Shown: positions 1 to 6,466, numbered from the stretch's first letter. The stretch is 14,949 bases of DNA from Clostridiales bacterium (GCA_019420045.1 JAHZHY010000286.1:1-14949), one strand, 5' to 3'. Numbers and translations are program-made. The notes: generated by a model from the letters alone, not told the origin.

Positions 1-902
1 CCACCCGGTTTTTGTGGGTGGTGGATGTGACCGGCTGCGACCACACTCTCCAAGCAGAGGCCCTGCGTCTGGCCGAGGAAGCCGGTCTGCGCCCCGGCGT
101 GGGGAAAAACAAGGTGGACAGCGAGGAAGTGCGCAGCTATGTGATGACTCACAGCGACAATTTTTCTTTTGTGGCGGTGAACATCAGTGGAAGTCAGGCC
201 CAGATTTTGGCCTATGGACGGAAGGAGACGCCGGAGATGGTGCCGGTGGATGAACCCTGTGATGTGGTGGCAGATAAAGACGGGATCATTGAGAGCATTC
301 AGATCAAGGCCGGGTTGGGAATGAAGCAGGTGGGGGATACTGTGGTGCGGGGGGATATCCTGGTCACCGGAACCATAGTCAGCGCCCTGGATGAAGTGCG
401 CCAGGTTCACGCCATGGCCGATGTGACGCTACGCACCTGGCATACCCTGGAGCAGGTGATGCCCACAAAGGTGCAGACAAAGGTGCCCACCGGACGGGAA
501 AAGGTGCGCCGTTTTCTGGTGATCGGCTCCCGGCGTATCCAGCTTTCTTTCGTTGAAAAGGAGCCTTTCCCGTGTTATGATATCCTTATGGAAGAAAAGC
601 AGCTGAAACTCACCGAAAACACCCCTCTTCCTGTGAAGCTGGTCACCGAGCGGTATGTGGAATATACCCCCAAGGATTATGTGGTCACGCAGGAGACGGC
701 AAAGCAGGTGATGGAGCAGCGCTTGGAGGAGCTGTTGGAGCTGACACTGCCGGAAGCCCAGGTGGAAAGCCGTCAGTTCCAATGCCAATATGAAGTCCCT
801 TTTGCCCGGAGTGCTTTGCAGCTGGAATGCCGGGAGCAGGCGGGCGTTTTGCAGGAAGTATCGGGCATTTCCCGAAAAACAACGGAGGAAGGCAATGATT
901 GA
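1..902 (+). CDS. yqfD: Sporulation protein YqfD, 5' end missing
   Basis: This is the last 300 or so codons of a YqfD-family protein; the family is normally near 390-400 residues, so the N-terminal part lies left of the window. The reading frame is open to the window edge (codons begin at base 3), so the TTG at 12 is not a credible start. Visible family features are the segment WVVDVTGC followed by a KxKVD-like stretch, the block DEPCDVVADKDGIIESI and the GDTVVRGDILVTG hairpin, which resemble a repeated beta-rich extracytoplasmic domain. In Bacillus, YqfD belongs to the sigma-E sporulation regulon next to phoH; its molecular role is unknown. Its last 8 bases overlap the start of phoH, pointing to translational coupling. 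The call rests on remembered family pattern and the phoH neighbour. Confidence 0.85.
   Translation, partial: TRFLWVVDVTGCDHTLQAEALRLAEEAGLRPGVGKNKVDSEEVRSYVMTHSDNFSFVAVNISGSQAQILAYGRKETPEMVPVDEPCDVVADKDGIIESIQIKAGLGMKQVGDTVVRGDILVTGTIVSALDEVRQVHAMADVTLRTWHTLEQVMPTKVQTKVPTGREKVRRFLVIGSRRIQLSFVEKEPFPCYDILMEEKQLKLTENTPLPVKLVTERYVEYTPKDYVVTQETAKQVMEQRLEELLELTLPEAQVESRQFQCQYEVPFARSALQLECREQAGVLQEVSGISRKTTEEGND
553..581 (+). promoter_or_regulatory. Possible internal promoter inside yqfD, ahead of phoH
   Basis: TTGAAA at 553-558 and TATGAT at 576-581 are separated by 17 bases, close to the sigma-A consensus. It lies 314 bases upstream of the phoH start and could let phoH be made when the yqfD promoter is silent outside sporulation. 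The bases are also coding, so chance is a real alternative. Confidence 0.3.
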
Positions 903-1899
903 ACAGACCATCAGCATTGAGCGCATGGAAGAGATCGTCAACTTGTTTGGCTCTTTTGATGAAAATATCCGGCTTTTGGAGCAGGAGTATCAGGTGAGCA
1001 TCGTCTGCCGGGACGATCATCTGAAGATCTGCGGCGAACCGGACGGCGTACTGGGTGCCCAGAATGCCATCACCGAGCTTTTGCGCCTGGCGGCCAAAGG
1101 CGAGCAGATCACGCCCCAGAATGTGAATTATGTGGTGTCCCTCATCAAGGACGGCCAGCAGGATAAGCTGAGCCAGATGGGGGGCGGAGTCATCTGCGTC
1201 ACCGCAAAAGGCCGGCCCATCAAGGCCAAGACAGTGGGCCAGCAGGCCTATGTGGATTGCATCGAGGAAAACACCATCACCCTGGGCGTGGGTCCTGCCG
1301 GTACCGGCAAGACCTATCTGGCGGTGGCCAAGGCGGTGGTGGCCTTCCGGGAAAAGGCCATCAACCGGATCATCCTCACCCGTCCGGCGGTGGAGGCCGG
1401 GGAAAAGCTGGGCTTTCTCCCTGGAGATCTGCAAAACAAGGTAGACCCCTATCTGCGGCCCCTTTATGACGCCCTGTTCGATATGCTGGGGCCGGAGACC
1501 TTCCAGCGGTATCTGGAGCGGGGCAGCATCGAGGTGGCTCCGCTGGCCTATATGCGGGGACGCACCTTGGACGATTCCTTTATCATCCTGGACGAGGCTC
1601 AGAATACCACGCCGGAACAGATGAAGATGTTCCTCACCCGTATGGGCTTCAATTCCAAGGTGGTCATCACCGGCGACATCACTCAGATCGACCTGCCCGA
1701 CGGGAAAATGAGCGGTCTGAAAGAAGCCATGCGGGTGCTCAAAGGGGTGGAAGGCATCGGCCAATGCACCCTGACGGCCCGGGATGTGGTGCGCCATGAA
1801 CTGGTGCAGAAGATCGTCACTGCCTATGCCAAATACGAAGAGCAGAAGCAGAAAAACCGGGAGGGCAAAGAGAAAAACCGGCGCGGCTTTAAAAAATGA
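895..1899 (+). CDS. phoH: PhoH family ATPase
   Basis: A 334-residue PhoH-like cytoplasmic P-loop ATPase, the usual length for the family. The Walker A motif GPAGTGKT lies at residues 133-140 and the Walker B motif ILDEAQN has its Asp at residue 233; the N-terminal 100 residues hold the KH-like region typical of bacterial PhoH. The start at 895 is chosen because GGAGG at 884-888 stands at good spacing and the protein then begins as homologs do; a longer reading from 790 only adds sequence overlapping yqfD. PhoH proteins are linked to RNA metabolism, and in many bacteria phoH is joined to ybeY; here that link is interrupted by a leftward cassette. A strong terminator follows the stop directly. 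The exact reaction is not known from sequence. Confidence 0.93.
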   Translation: MIEQTISIERMEEIVNLFGSFDENIRLLEQEYQVSIVCRDDHLKICGEPDGVLGAQNAITELLRLAAKGEQITPQNVNYVVSLIKDGQQDKLSQMGGGVICVTAKGRPIKAKTVGQQAYVDCIEENTITLGVGPAGTGKTYLAVAKAVVAFREKAINRIILTRPAVEAGEKLGFLPGDLQNKVDPYLRPLYDALFDMLGPETFQRYLERGSIEVAPLAYMRGRTLDDSFIILDEAQNTTPEQMKMFLTRMGFNSKVVITGDITQIDLPDGKMSGLKEAMRVLKGVEGIGQCTLTARDVVRHELVQKIVTAYAKYEEQKQKNREGKEKNRRGFKK

Positions 1900-1900
1900 G

Positions 1901-1935
1901 AAAAAGGGAAAGCGCACTCTGCGCTTTCCCTTTTT
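1901..1935. terminator. Two-way intrinsic terminator between phoH and the DUF2812 gene
   Basis: An 11-bp perfect stem (1906-1916 with 1920-1930) closes a three-base loop. It is flanked by A5 on the left and T5 on the right, so it ends transcription from both sides: phoH from the left and the leftward PadR/DUF2812 unit, whose stop codon is at 1943-1945, from the right. Confidence 0.92.
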
Positions 1936-1942
1936 GATTTTG

Positions 1943-3155
1943 TTATTTGCTCAGGCTTTGGGCAAAGATGGGAGCCCATTCCTTCAAGGGCATGGTGTAA
2001 CTGGGGGAGGTCTGATAGAAGGTAACTTTCAGCACCTTTTCCCCTTTCACCATCACCAGCGTGGGGAAAATGGCGGTGTAGCCTGTCACTGAGTCCACAC
2101 CCAGCTCCTGGGCTGAGAGGGTGGAAAGGGCTTCGTAGTGGGAGGGGCCTTTTTTGTCATACCATTGCAGTTCTTTGGACAGAAATCGGGCCAGGAGCGG
2201 AGAAACGGTGTGGAAATACTCCACATTGATGCCGCCCTGGACGGTTTTTTCTTCATTTTTCACCGTTCCTGTCTGATCAAACTCAATGAAGGAAGGAGCC
2301 AGCCAGGAAGAGCGGAGGGTGACTTCGTTGCCAAAGCCCATGTCATCCAAGGTGAACTGACCCTGGGGCAACAGGTCGGCCATGGTGGCAAAGGGCACGG
2401 GTTCTTTAAAATCTGCAAGGGACACGGTATCCACTTTGTCGGTGTCCCTCTGCCAGGCCGTCAGCACCAATCCGATCCACACGGCCAGCAGGATGAGAAA
2501 AGCACCTTTTGCGGCAAAATGCCGCCGGGCGGATTTTTTCCAGTCCTTGTGGTGATCGGCGGGCAGGCCCTCTTGCAAACGGCGGCTCAGTTTCCGCAGG
2601 TGGGAAAATTCTCGCAAAGGAGAAAAAAATCGACCACAGGATCAACAGATGGCCCAGCAGGAAAATAGGGGCGCCCAGGTAAATGGCCGAGCGGAGCACA
2701 CCCCCTTTTATGGAGAAAAGGGGATAGATGATCAGCCAGAAAAAGGTGGGAAACAGGGTCTGGCGCTGGCGGCGGCGCACCTTTTCCAAAGCCAGGGCCT
2801 GGACCTGGGGATCGGTGTTCAGCTCGGTGGCTTGGGGGTCATCGGTGGCGAAGATATAGAAATCTCCCCGGCTGGCGATATACTCCCAACCAGCCTGGCG
2901 GCTCAGTTCTTCCGCCTCTTCATCGGGGCGGTCCTGGTCGGAAAACAGACCGGTGGGGTGAGGGGCGGCTTCCAGACGGTAACGGCGCTGCTTTCCTTCC
3001 CCACGGCGGAAGGAAGCAAAACCAAAGAGAAAGCCGTCCTTTTCCAGAAATAGCCCTTCTTCTGCCAGATCGGAAAGCCAGCTTTCGGTGCCTTCGATGT
3101 CGTAGGCCGGACAAGGGGGAAGACGGTATACGGTAGAGCGTCGGCTTTTTTTCAT
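1943..3155 (-). pseudogene. DUF2812 membrane protein, frameshifted at a T7 run
   Basis: Two overlapping leftward frames together make one DUF2812 protein. The first, starting at 3155 with AAGGAGG before it, carries the soluble DUF2812 domain (residues about 8-110) and two membrane segments (about 133-152 and 158-178). The second frame picks up at about 2617 with REFSHLRKLSRRL, a third membrane segment (GAFLILLAVWIGLVLTAW) and an outer C-terminal domain of about 150 residues. Removing one base gives exactly 403 codons plus stop, and the frames meet at seven Ts (A7 at 2623-2629 on the + strand). Unshifted, the first frame runs to 2406 with an unrelated tail. It may be a true mutation, a slippage-controlled gene or a base-calling error. 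It overlaps the PadR gene by ATGA, so the two form one operon. DUF2812 proteins next to PadR regulators are common; their function is unknown. Confidence 0.8.
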
Positions 3156-3472
3156 GGCAGAAAACCTCCTTCGCTTTGGGCATCCGCCAGGCAGCGGCGC
3201 AGCCGTTCCACTTCCTCCAGATAGGCCGCCCGGCCTTTGGGGGTGATCCGGTAGGTGCGCTTGCGTCCTTCCACCTGGCTGGGGGAGAGATACCCTTCCT
3301 TTTCAAACTTGGCCAGCAGAGTGTATAGGGTGGCCGGCCCCAAACGGAAGCGGCCACCGGTCTTTTCTTCCACAAAGGCCGCCACTTCCGCCCCGCATTT
3401 CTCCTCCCGCCAAAAGGCCATGAGCACATAAAACATGGACTCGGTGAGGACTTCCAGGGATTTTTTGGGCAT
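3152..3472 (-). CDS. PadR family transcriptional repressor
   Basis: A 106-residue winged-helix regulator of the short PadR type. The N-terminal helix around TESMFYVLMAFW, the recognition region GPATLYTLLAKFEKEGYL and the wing (KRTYRITPKG) are clear, followed by a short C-terminal helix likely used for dimerisation. The start at 3472 is preferred over 3496 because an AGGAGGTGA ribosome site sits just upstream and the longer version would run into the operator. PadR proteins usually bind a palindrome in their own promoter and are released by a ligand or membrane stress signal. Here a 34-bp near-palindrome covers the -10 box and probable start of transcription, which suggests self-repression of this gene and the coupled DUF2812 gene. 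The ligand cannot be read from sequence. Confidence 0.92.
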   Translation of the reverse strand: MPKKSLEVLTESMFYVLMAFWREEKCGAEVAAFVEEKTGGRFRLGPATLYTLLAKFEKEGYLSPSQVEGRKRTYRITPKGRAAYLEEVERLRRCLADAQSEGGFLP

Positions 3473-3484
3473 GGGCTCACCTCC

Positions 3485-3518
3485 TAATATCGTCAAACGA
3501 TATCGTTTAACGATATTA
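3485..3518. promoter_or_regulatory. Probable PadR operator, 34-bp near-perfect palindrome
   Basis: The two halves match at 16 of 17 pairs about a centre between 3501 and 3502; the one mismatch is 3494 against 3509. The core AAACGATATCGTTT is perfect and the outer arms repeat ATATCGT/ACGATAT, so two dimers might bind side by side. It overlaps the -10 box and the likely start site of the padR promoter, the position expected for a repressor. Confidence 0.85.
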
Positions 3519-3543
3519 TAATATTAGGAGATGGTTCTGTCAA
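3515..3543 (-). promoter_or_regulatory. Consensus sigma-A promoter of the padR-DUF2812 operon
   Basis: On the minus strand TTGACA (3538-3543 on the + strand numbering) is followed after exactly 17 bases by TATAAT (3515-3520). Both boxes match the consensus perfectly, so this promoter should be strong unless repressed. The expected start of transcription, near 3508, falls inside the adjoining operator. Confidence 0.9.
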
Positions 3544-3556
3544 TATGGGGGCTGGA

Positions 3557-3585
3557 TTGTAATTTTTGGGGAAAGGGAGTATAAT
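3557..3585 (+). promoter_or_regulatory. Promoter of ybeY-era
   Basis: TTGTAA (3557-3562), a 17-base spacer and a perfect TATAAT (3580-3585) lie 37 bases before the ybeY start. It is back to back with the padR promoter; only 13 bases separate the two -35 boxes. It gives ybeY-era its own transcription now that phoH ends in a terminator. Confidence 0.85.
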
Positions 3586-3622
3586 AAATCCATATGTGCA
3601 CCAGAGAAAGGAAGTGAGGCCG

Positions 3623-4135
3623 GTGAGCAGTCTGAAGATCCGCTTTTCCGGGGACAAGGAGTGCCGGGACAAGCAGGCCGAGGAGCTGATGAAAAGAAGC
3701 TCCCGGGCGGCGCTGAAGAAGGTGGCCCCCGATTGGCATTGTTCGGTGGACATCACCCTGACCAATGATGAGGGCATCTGCCAGATCAACGGAGAATACC
3801 GGGACAAGCCGGTGCCCACCGATATTTTGTCCTTTCCCCTGCTGGATATGGTCAATGGGGAATATGAGGGCGATCTGGAAATGGAAGTGGACCCGGACAC
3901 CGGCCTGGTGCCTTTGGGAGATATGATCCTGTCGGTGGAGCGGGCCCGGGCCCAGGCGGAGGAATATGGTCATTCCTTTGACCGGGAGTGTGCCTATCTC
4001 ACCGTTCACTCCATGCTCCATCTGCTGGGGTATGACCATGAGCGGGAGGAAGAGGATCGGCGTCTCATGCGGAATCTGGAAGAAGAGATCATGCAGGAGC
4101 TGGGACTTCTGCGGGAGACAGGAGAGAATCTATGA
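3623..4135 (+). CDS. ybeY: Endoribonuclease YbeY (rRNA maturation factor)
   Basis: A 170-residue YbeY metalloprotein, within the normal range. The zinc site HSMLHLLGYDH gives His129, His133 and His139 in the H-x3-H-x5-H pattern, and the preceding block DKPVPTDILSFPL is another family signature. YbeY acts in 16S rRNA 3'-end maturation and 70S ribosome quality control in the cytoplasm. The GTG at 3623 is chosen as start because AAAGGAAG precedes it at a good distance; reading from 3566 would place the start inside the promoter. It overlaps era by ATGA, so the two ribosome assembly factors are coupled. Clostridia and bacilli normally have phoH directly upstream. Confidence 0.95.
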   Translation: MSSLKIRFSGDKECRDKQAEELMKRSSRAALKKVAPDWHCSVDITLTNDEGICQINGEYRDKPVPTDILSFPLLDMVNGEYEGDLEMEVDPDTGLVPLGDMILSVERARAQAEEYGHSFDRECAYLTVHSMLHLLGYDHEREEEDRRLMRNLEEEIMQELGLLRETGENL

Positions 4136-5022
4136 TCGAAAAAACCGGCGTCTTTTCGGTGGTGGGCCGGCCCAATGTGGGCAAATCCACCCTGACCAAC
4201 ACCTTGTGCGGGGCCAAGGTGGCCATTGTGAGCAACAAGCCCCAAACCACCCGCAACCGGATCACCGGCGTGCTCAGCCAGGACCCGTATCAGATGGTGT
4301 TTCTGGATACCCCCGGCCTGCATAAAGCCAAAAACGCCTTGGGCGACTTTATGGTGAAGGTGGTCAACAAAACAGTGGCCGATGTGGATGCCGCCATTTT
4401 GCTGGTGGAGCCAGTGGCCCGCATCGGTATCCCGGAGCAGATGCTTATCGACCGGATCAAAGGGGAGAAGATGCCCTGCATCCTGGTGATCAACAAGATC
4501 GACACCGTGGAAAAGGAAGAGCTGCTGGAAGTGATGGCTCTTTATGGCGAGGCCCACGATTTTACCGCCGTCATCCCCCTCAGCGCCCGCACCGGAGAAG
4601 GTAAGCAAGAACTGCTCCGGGAGCTGGAAAAGCTGTGCATGCCCTCTCCGGCCCTGTTTCCCGAGGAGATGATCTCCGATCAGCCGGAGCGTCAGCTGGT
4701 GGCCGAGATCATCCGGGAAAAAATGCTCCAGAAACTGGACAAGGAAGTGCCCCACGGCGTGGCGGTGGAGATCGAAAAATGGCAGGAGCGGGAGGATGGC
4801 CTGGTGGCTATCAATGCGGTGATCTATTGCGAGCGGAAGAGCCACAAGGGCATTATCATCGGCAAAAGCGGGGCCATGCTCAAGGAGATCGGCTCCACAG
4901 CCCGTTTTGAGATTCAGAAGCTTCTGGATGCCAAAGTCCATCTGGAACTGTGGGTGAAGGTCAAAGAAGATTGGCGGAACCATCCCAATCAGATCCGGAA
5001 TTTCGGCTACGAGGACGAATAA
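4132..5022 (+). CDS. era: GTPase Era
   Basis: A 296-residue Era, full length. The GTPase motifs are G1 GRPNVGKST (12-20), G2 with TTRNR (39-43), G3 DTPG (59-62), G4 NKID (121-124) and G5 SAR (151-153). The C-terminal KH domain carries GIIIGKSG at 240-247. Era binds the 3' end of 16S rRNA and assists 30S assembly, at the membrane or in the cytoplasm. The start overlaps the ybeY stop by ATGA. The odd point is the 3' end: the last 16 codons and stop (from Trp281) are repeated twice downstream, at 5162-5212 and 5353-5403, without the rest of the gene. The protein itself is intact. Confidence 0.97.
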   Translation: MIEKTGVFSVVGRPNVGKSTLTNTLCGAKVAIVSNKPQTTRNRITGVLSQDPYQMVFLDTPGLHKAKNALGDFMVKVVNKTVADVDAAILLVEPVARIGIPEQMLIDRIKGEKMPCILVINKIDTVEKEELLEVMALYGEAHDFTAVIPLSARTGEGKQELLRELEKLCMPSPALFPEEMISDQPERQLVAEIIREKMLQKLDKEVPHGVAVEIEKWQEREDGLVAINAVIYCERKSHKGIIIGKSGAMLKEIGSTARFEIQKLLDAKVHLELWVKVKEDWRNHPNQIRNFGYEDE

Positions 5023-5465
5023 AAAGCACGGGAAAGGCTGGGCCAGTCTTCTTGGGCGCGAGAGCGCCTCGGCCGCAGGCCGTAAGGATTTTTCCGGCTG
5101 TGCCGGGAAAATCTATTGAAATGAAAGGGGCCCCGAAAAGCCTGCTTTTTGGGGAAAAGACTGGCGGAACCATCCCAATCAGATCCGGAATTTCGGCTAC
5201 GAGGACGAATAAAAAAGTATAGAAAAGGCCGGGCCAGTCTTCTTGGGCGCGAGAGCGCCTCGGCCGCAGGCCGTAAGGATTTTTCCGGCTGTGCCGGGAA
5301 AATCTATTGAAATGAAAGGGGCCCCGAAAAGCCTGCTTTTTGGGGAAAAGACTGGCGGAACCATCCCAATCAGATCCGGAATTTTGGTTATGAGGATGAA
5401 TAAAAGAGCATAGCAAAGGCTGGGTCAGTCTTCTTGGGCGCGAGAGCGCCCCGGCCGCAGGCCGT
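4972..5465. repeat. Tandem array of 190-bp units built on the 3' end of era (2.6 copies)
   Basis: Unit A spans 4972-5161, unit B 5162-5352 and partial unit C 5353-5465. Each starts with the codons for the last 16 residues of Era plus TAA. A and B are identical over the 51-base tail and over the final 122 bases (5040-5161 and 5231-5352); they differ only in 17-18 bases straight after the stop codon. C matches to about 5465, then changes to unique sequence with a T run. In C the tail has four base changes from A, all at third codon positions and all silent. This array fills most of the 543-base stretch between era and yqzL; none of it after 5022 looks like a translated gene. Confidence 0.95.
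5055..5154 (+). other. Chain of four hairpins in repeat unit A (again in unit B)
   Basis: Four stems follow each other: 5055-5059 with 5064-5068 closing a GAGA tetraloop; 5070-5074 with 5078-5082; a 13-bp stem 5086-5098 with 5102-5114 around a three-base loop, with two G-U pairs; and a 10-bp stem 5131-5140 with 5145-5154, with one G-U pair. The same bases recur in unit B, about 191 positions later. Such density suggests a structured 3' untranslated RNA or a stem-loop DNA repeat. No known RNA family is recognised. Confidence 0.6.
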
Positions 5466-5475
5466 GGGTTTTTTT
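5446..5475 (+). terminator. Possible terminator at the end of the era repeat array
   Basis: In unit C the GAGA-loop stem and the following cggcc/ggccg stem (about 5452-5464) run into GGG and seven Ts at about 5469-5475. Units A and B have only a weak T run here. This may be the original era terminator. The second stem is short (5 bp), so strength is uncertain. Confidence 0.5.
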
Positions 5476-5565
5476 CATCATGGCCATCTTTTTCCATGAC
5501 TGGCGCCATTTTTCATGTGTTTTTCCCCTTCCTGGGCGGTACACTGAAAACAGGAGGGATGCCCG

Positions 5566-5679
5566 GTGAAGGAAGAAGAAAACTCTGTCTCCCAGCAGGC
5601 CTGGCAGCTTTTTTGCCGCACCGGCCTGCCGGAAGCCTATTTGGTTTATGTGATAGAAAAGGAGCGGGAAGAGCCGTAA
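5566..5679 (+). CDS. yqzL: YqzL-family small protein
   Basis: A 37-residue protein from a GTG start with AGGAGGG at 5552-5558 and seven bases of spacing. The centre reads AWQLFCRTGLPEAYLVY, matching the YqzL pattern of Trp, Leu-Phe, Thr-Gly and Tyr-Leu. YqzL is a short conserved Firmicutes protein of unknown function that lies between era and recO, exactly where this one is. It is easily missed because of its length and its GTG start. A different frame starting with ATG at 5559 touches the ribosome site and is rejected. The last codons form the left arm of a 10-bp hairpin. Confidence 0.82.
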   Translation: MKEEENSVSQQAWQLFCRTGLPEAYLVYVIEKEREEP

Positions 5680-5692
5680 AAAGGCTCTTCCC
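5666..5692 (+). other. Hairpin over the yqzL stop, upstream of recO
   Basis: A perfect 10-bp stem (5666-5675 with 5683-5692) closes a seven-base loop that contains the yqzL stop codon. No T run follows, so it is not an intrinsic terminator. It separates AAGGAG (5659-5664) from the recO ATG at 5705; when folded it would leave 13 bases between them. Confidence 0.7.
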
Positions 5693-5704
5693 TACATAAA
5701 ATTC

Positions 5705-6466
5705 ATGCATTTGACCACAAAAGGTCTGGTCATCCGCACGGTGGACTGGCGGGACAGCGACCGACTGCTGACGGTGATGACCGAAGATTATGGAAAAATC
5801 ACGGTAAAAGCCCCGAACATCCGGCGGAAAAGCAGCCGTATGGGCTGGGCCGGGCAGCTGTTTGCCTACTGCCAGTTTACCCTGTACGAAAAAAATGGCC
5901 GTCTCACTTTGCAGGACGCCCAGATGCTGGAGCAGTTCTTTTCCCTTTCCCGGGATCTGGATGCTCTGGCGCTGGGCTCCTATTTCTGCGAGCTGCTGGC
6001 CACCGAAGGGGAAGAAGATGTGCCGGCCCCCGGTATGCTTCGTCTGGCTCTCAACAGCCTGTATGCCCTGGCCCATCATCTGTACGACATCCGGCAGATC
6101 AAGGCGGCTTTTGAACTGCGCTTTCTGGCTATCGCCGGCTATGAGCCCGATCTGTGGAAGTGCGCCGCCTGCGGTGCCGACCCGGAAGAGCCCATGGTCA
6201 ATCTGGAACTGGGGCAGCTCCACTGTGCCGCTTGCCGGGGAGCCTTTGGCCGGAGCGTCAGCGCTCCTTTGAGCAGGGCCGCTTTGCAGGCGGCCCGGTA
6301 TGTGCTGCGATGTGATCTGAAAAAGCTCTTTTCCTTCCGATTGGAAGAGGGGGATCTGGAGCTGCTGGGGGCTTTTGCAGAAGCCTATTGCCTCACCCGC
6401 CTGGAGCGGGGATTTCAGACGCTGGACTTTTACCGATCCCTGGGAGGGGGAACAAAAGAAATATGA
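5705..6466 (+). CDS. recO: DNA repair protein RecO
   Basis: A 253-residue RecO, the normal length. It starts with the OB-fold segment TKGLVIRTVDWRDSDRLLTVMTEDYG, and carries a four-cysteine zinc site, CAAC at 153-156 and CAAC at 174-177. RecO works with RecF and RecR to load RecA onto SSB-coated single strands during gap repair and recombination. The start is fixed by family alignment, yet no Shine-Dalgarno sequence precedes it at normal distance, unlike its neighbours; see the hairpin just upstream. It overlaps mutS2 by ATGA. Neighbouring era and yqzL is the classical Firmicutes arrangement. Confidence 0.95.
   Translation: MHLTTKGLVIRTVDWRDSDRLLTVMTEDYGKITVKAPNIRRKSSRMGWAGQLFAYCQFTLYEKNGRLTLQDAQMLEQFFSLSRDLDALALGSYFCELLATEGEEDVPAPGMLRLALNSLYALAHHLYDIRQIKAAFELRFLAIAGYEPDLWKCAACGADPEEPMVNLELGQLHCAACRGAFGRSVSAPLSRAALQAARYVLRCDLKKLFSFRLEEGDLELLGAFAEAYCLTRLERGFQTLDFYRSLGGGTKEI

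Noticed and set aside
3566-3622. Longer N-terminus for YbeY
   Set aside because: A start at 3566 falls within the ybeY promoter, before its -10 box, and adds residues not found in the family; GTG 3623 has a ribosome site.
4972-5465. CRISPR array
   Set aside because: The unit is 190 bases with near-identical spacers and a piece of era in each copy; no short repeats with unique spacers and no cas genes are present.
4961-5509. 182-codon minus-strand frame through the era repeats
   Set aside because: It stays open mainly because the repeat lacks stops on that strand; its peptide is the complement of the era tail and GC-rich hairpins, with no convincing start site. The plus-strand frame at 4950-5222 is likewise a shadow of era running into the repeat.
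5517-5545. Promoter for yqzL-recO
   Set aside because: TACACT at 5540-5545 is a fair -10 box, but nothing resembling a -35 box lies 16-18 bases upstream, so I do not list it as a feature.
5666-5692. Intrinsic terminator between yqzL and recO
   Set aside because: The stem is strong but no T run follows in either direction, and it would cut off recO and mutS2 for which no other promoter is visible.
5496-5699. 67-codon frame from 5496, including an ATG at 5559
   Set aside because: The ATG abuts the ribosome site, leaving no spacing. The product is low in family likeness, while the overlapping GTG frame gives YqzL.
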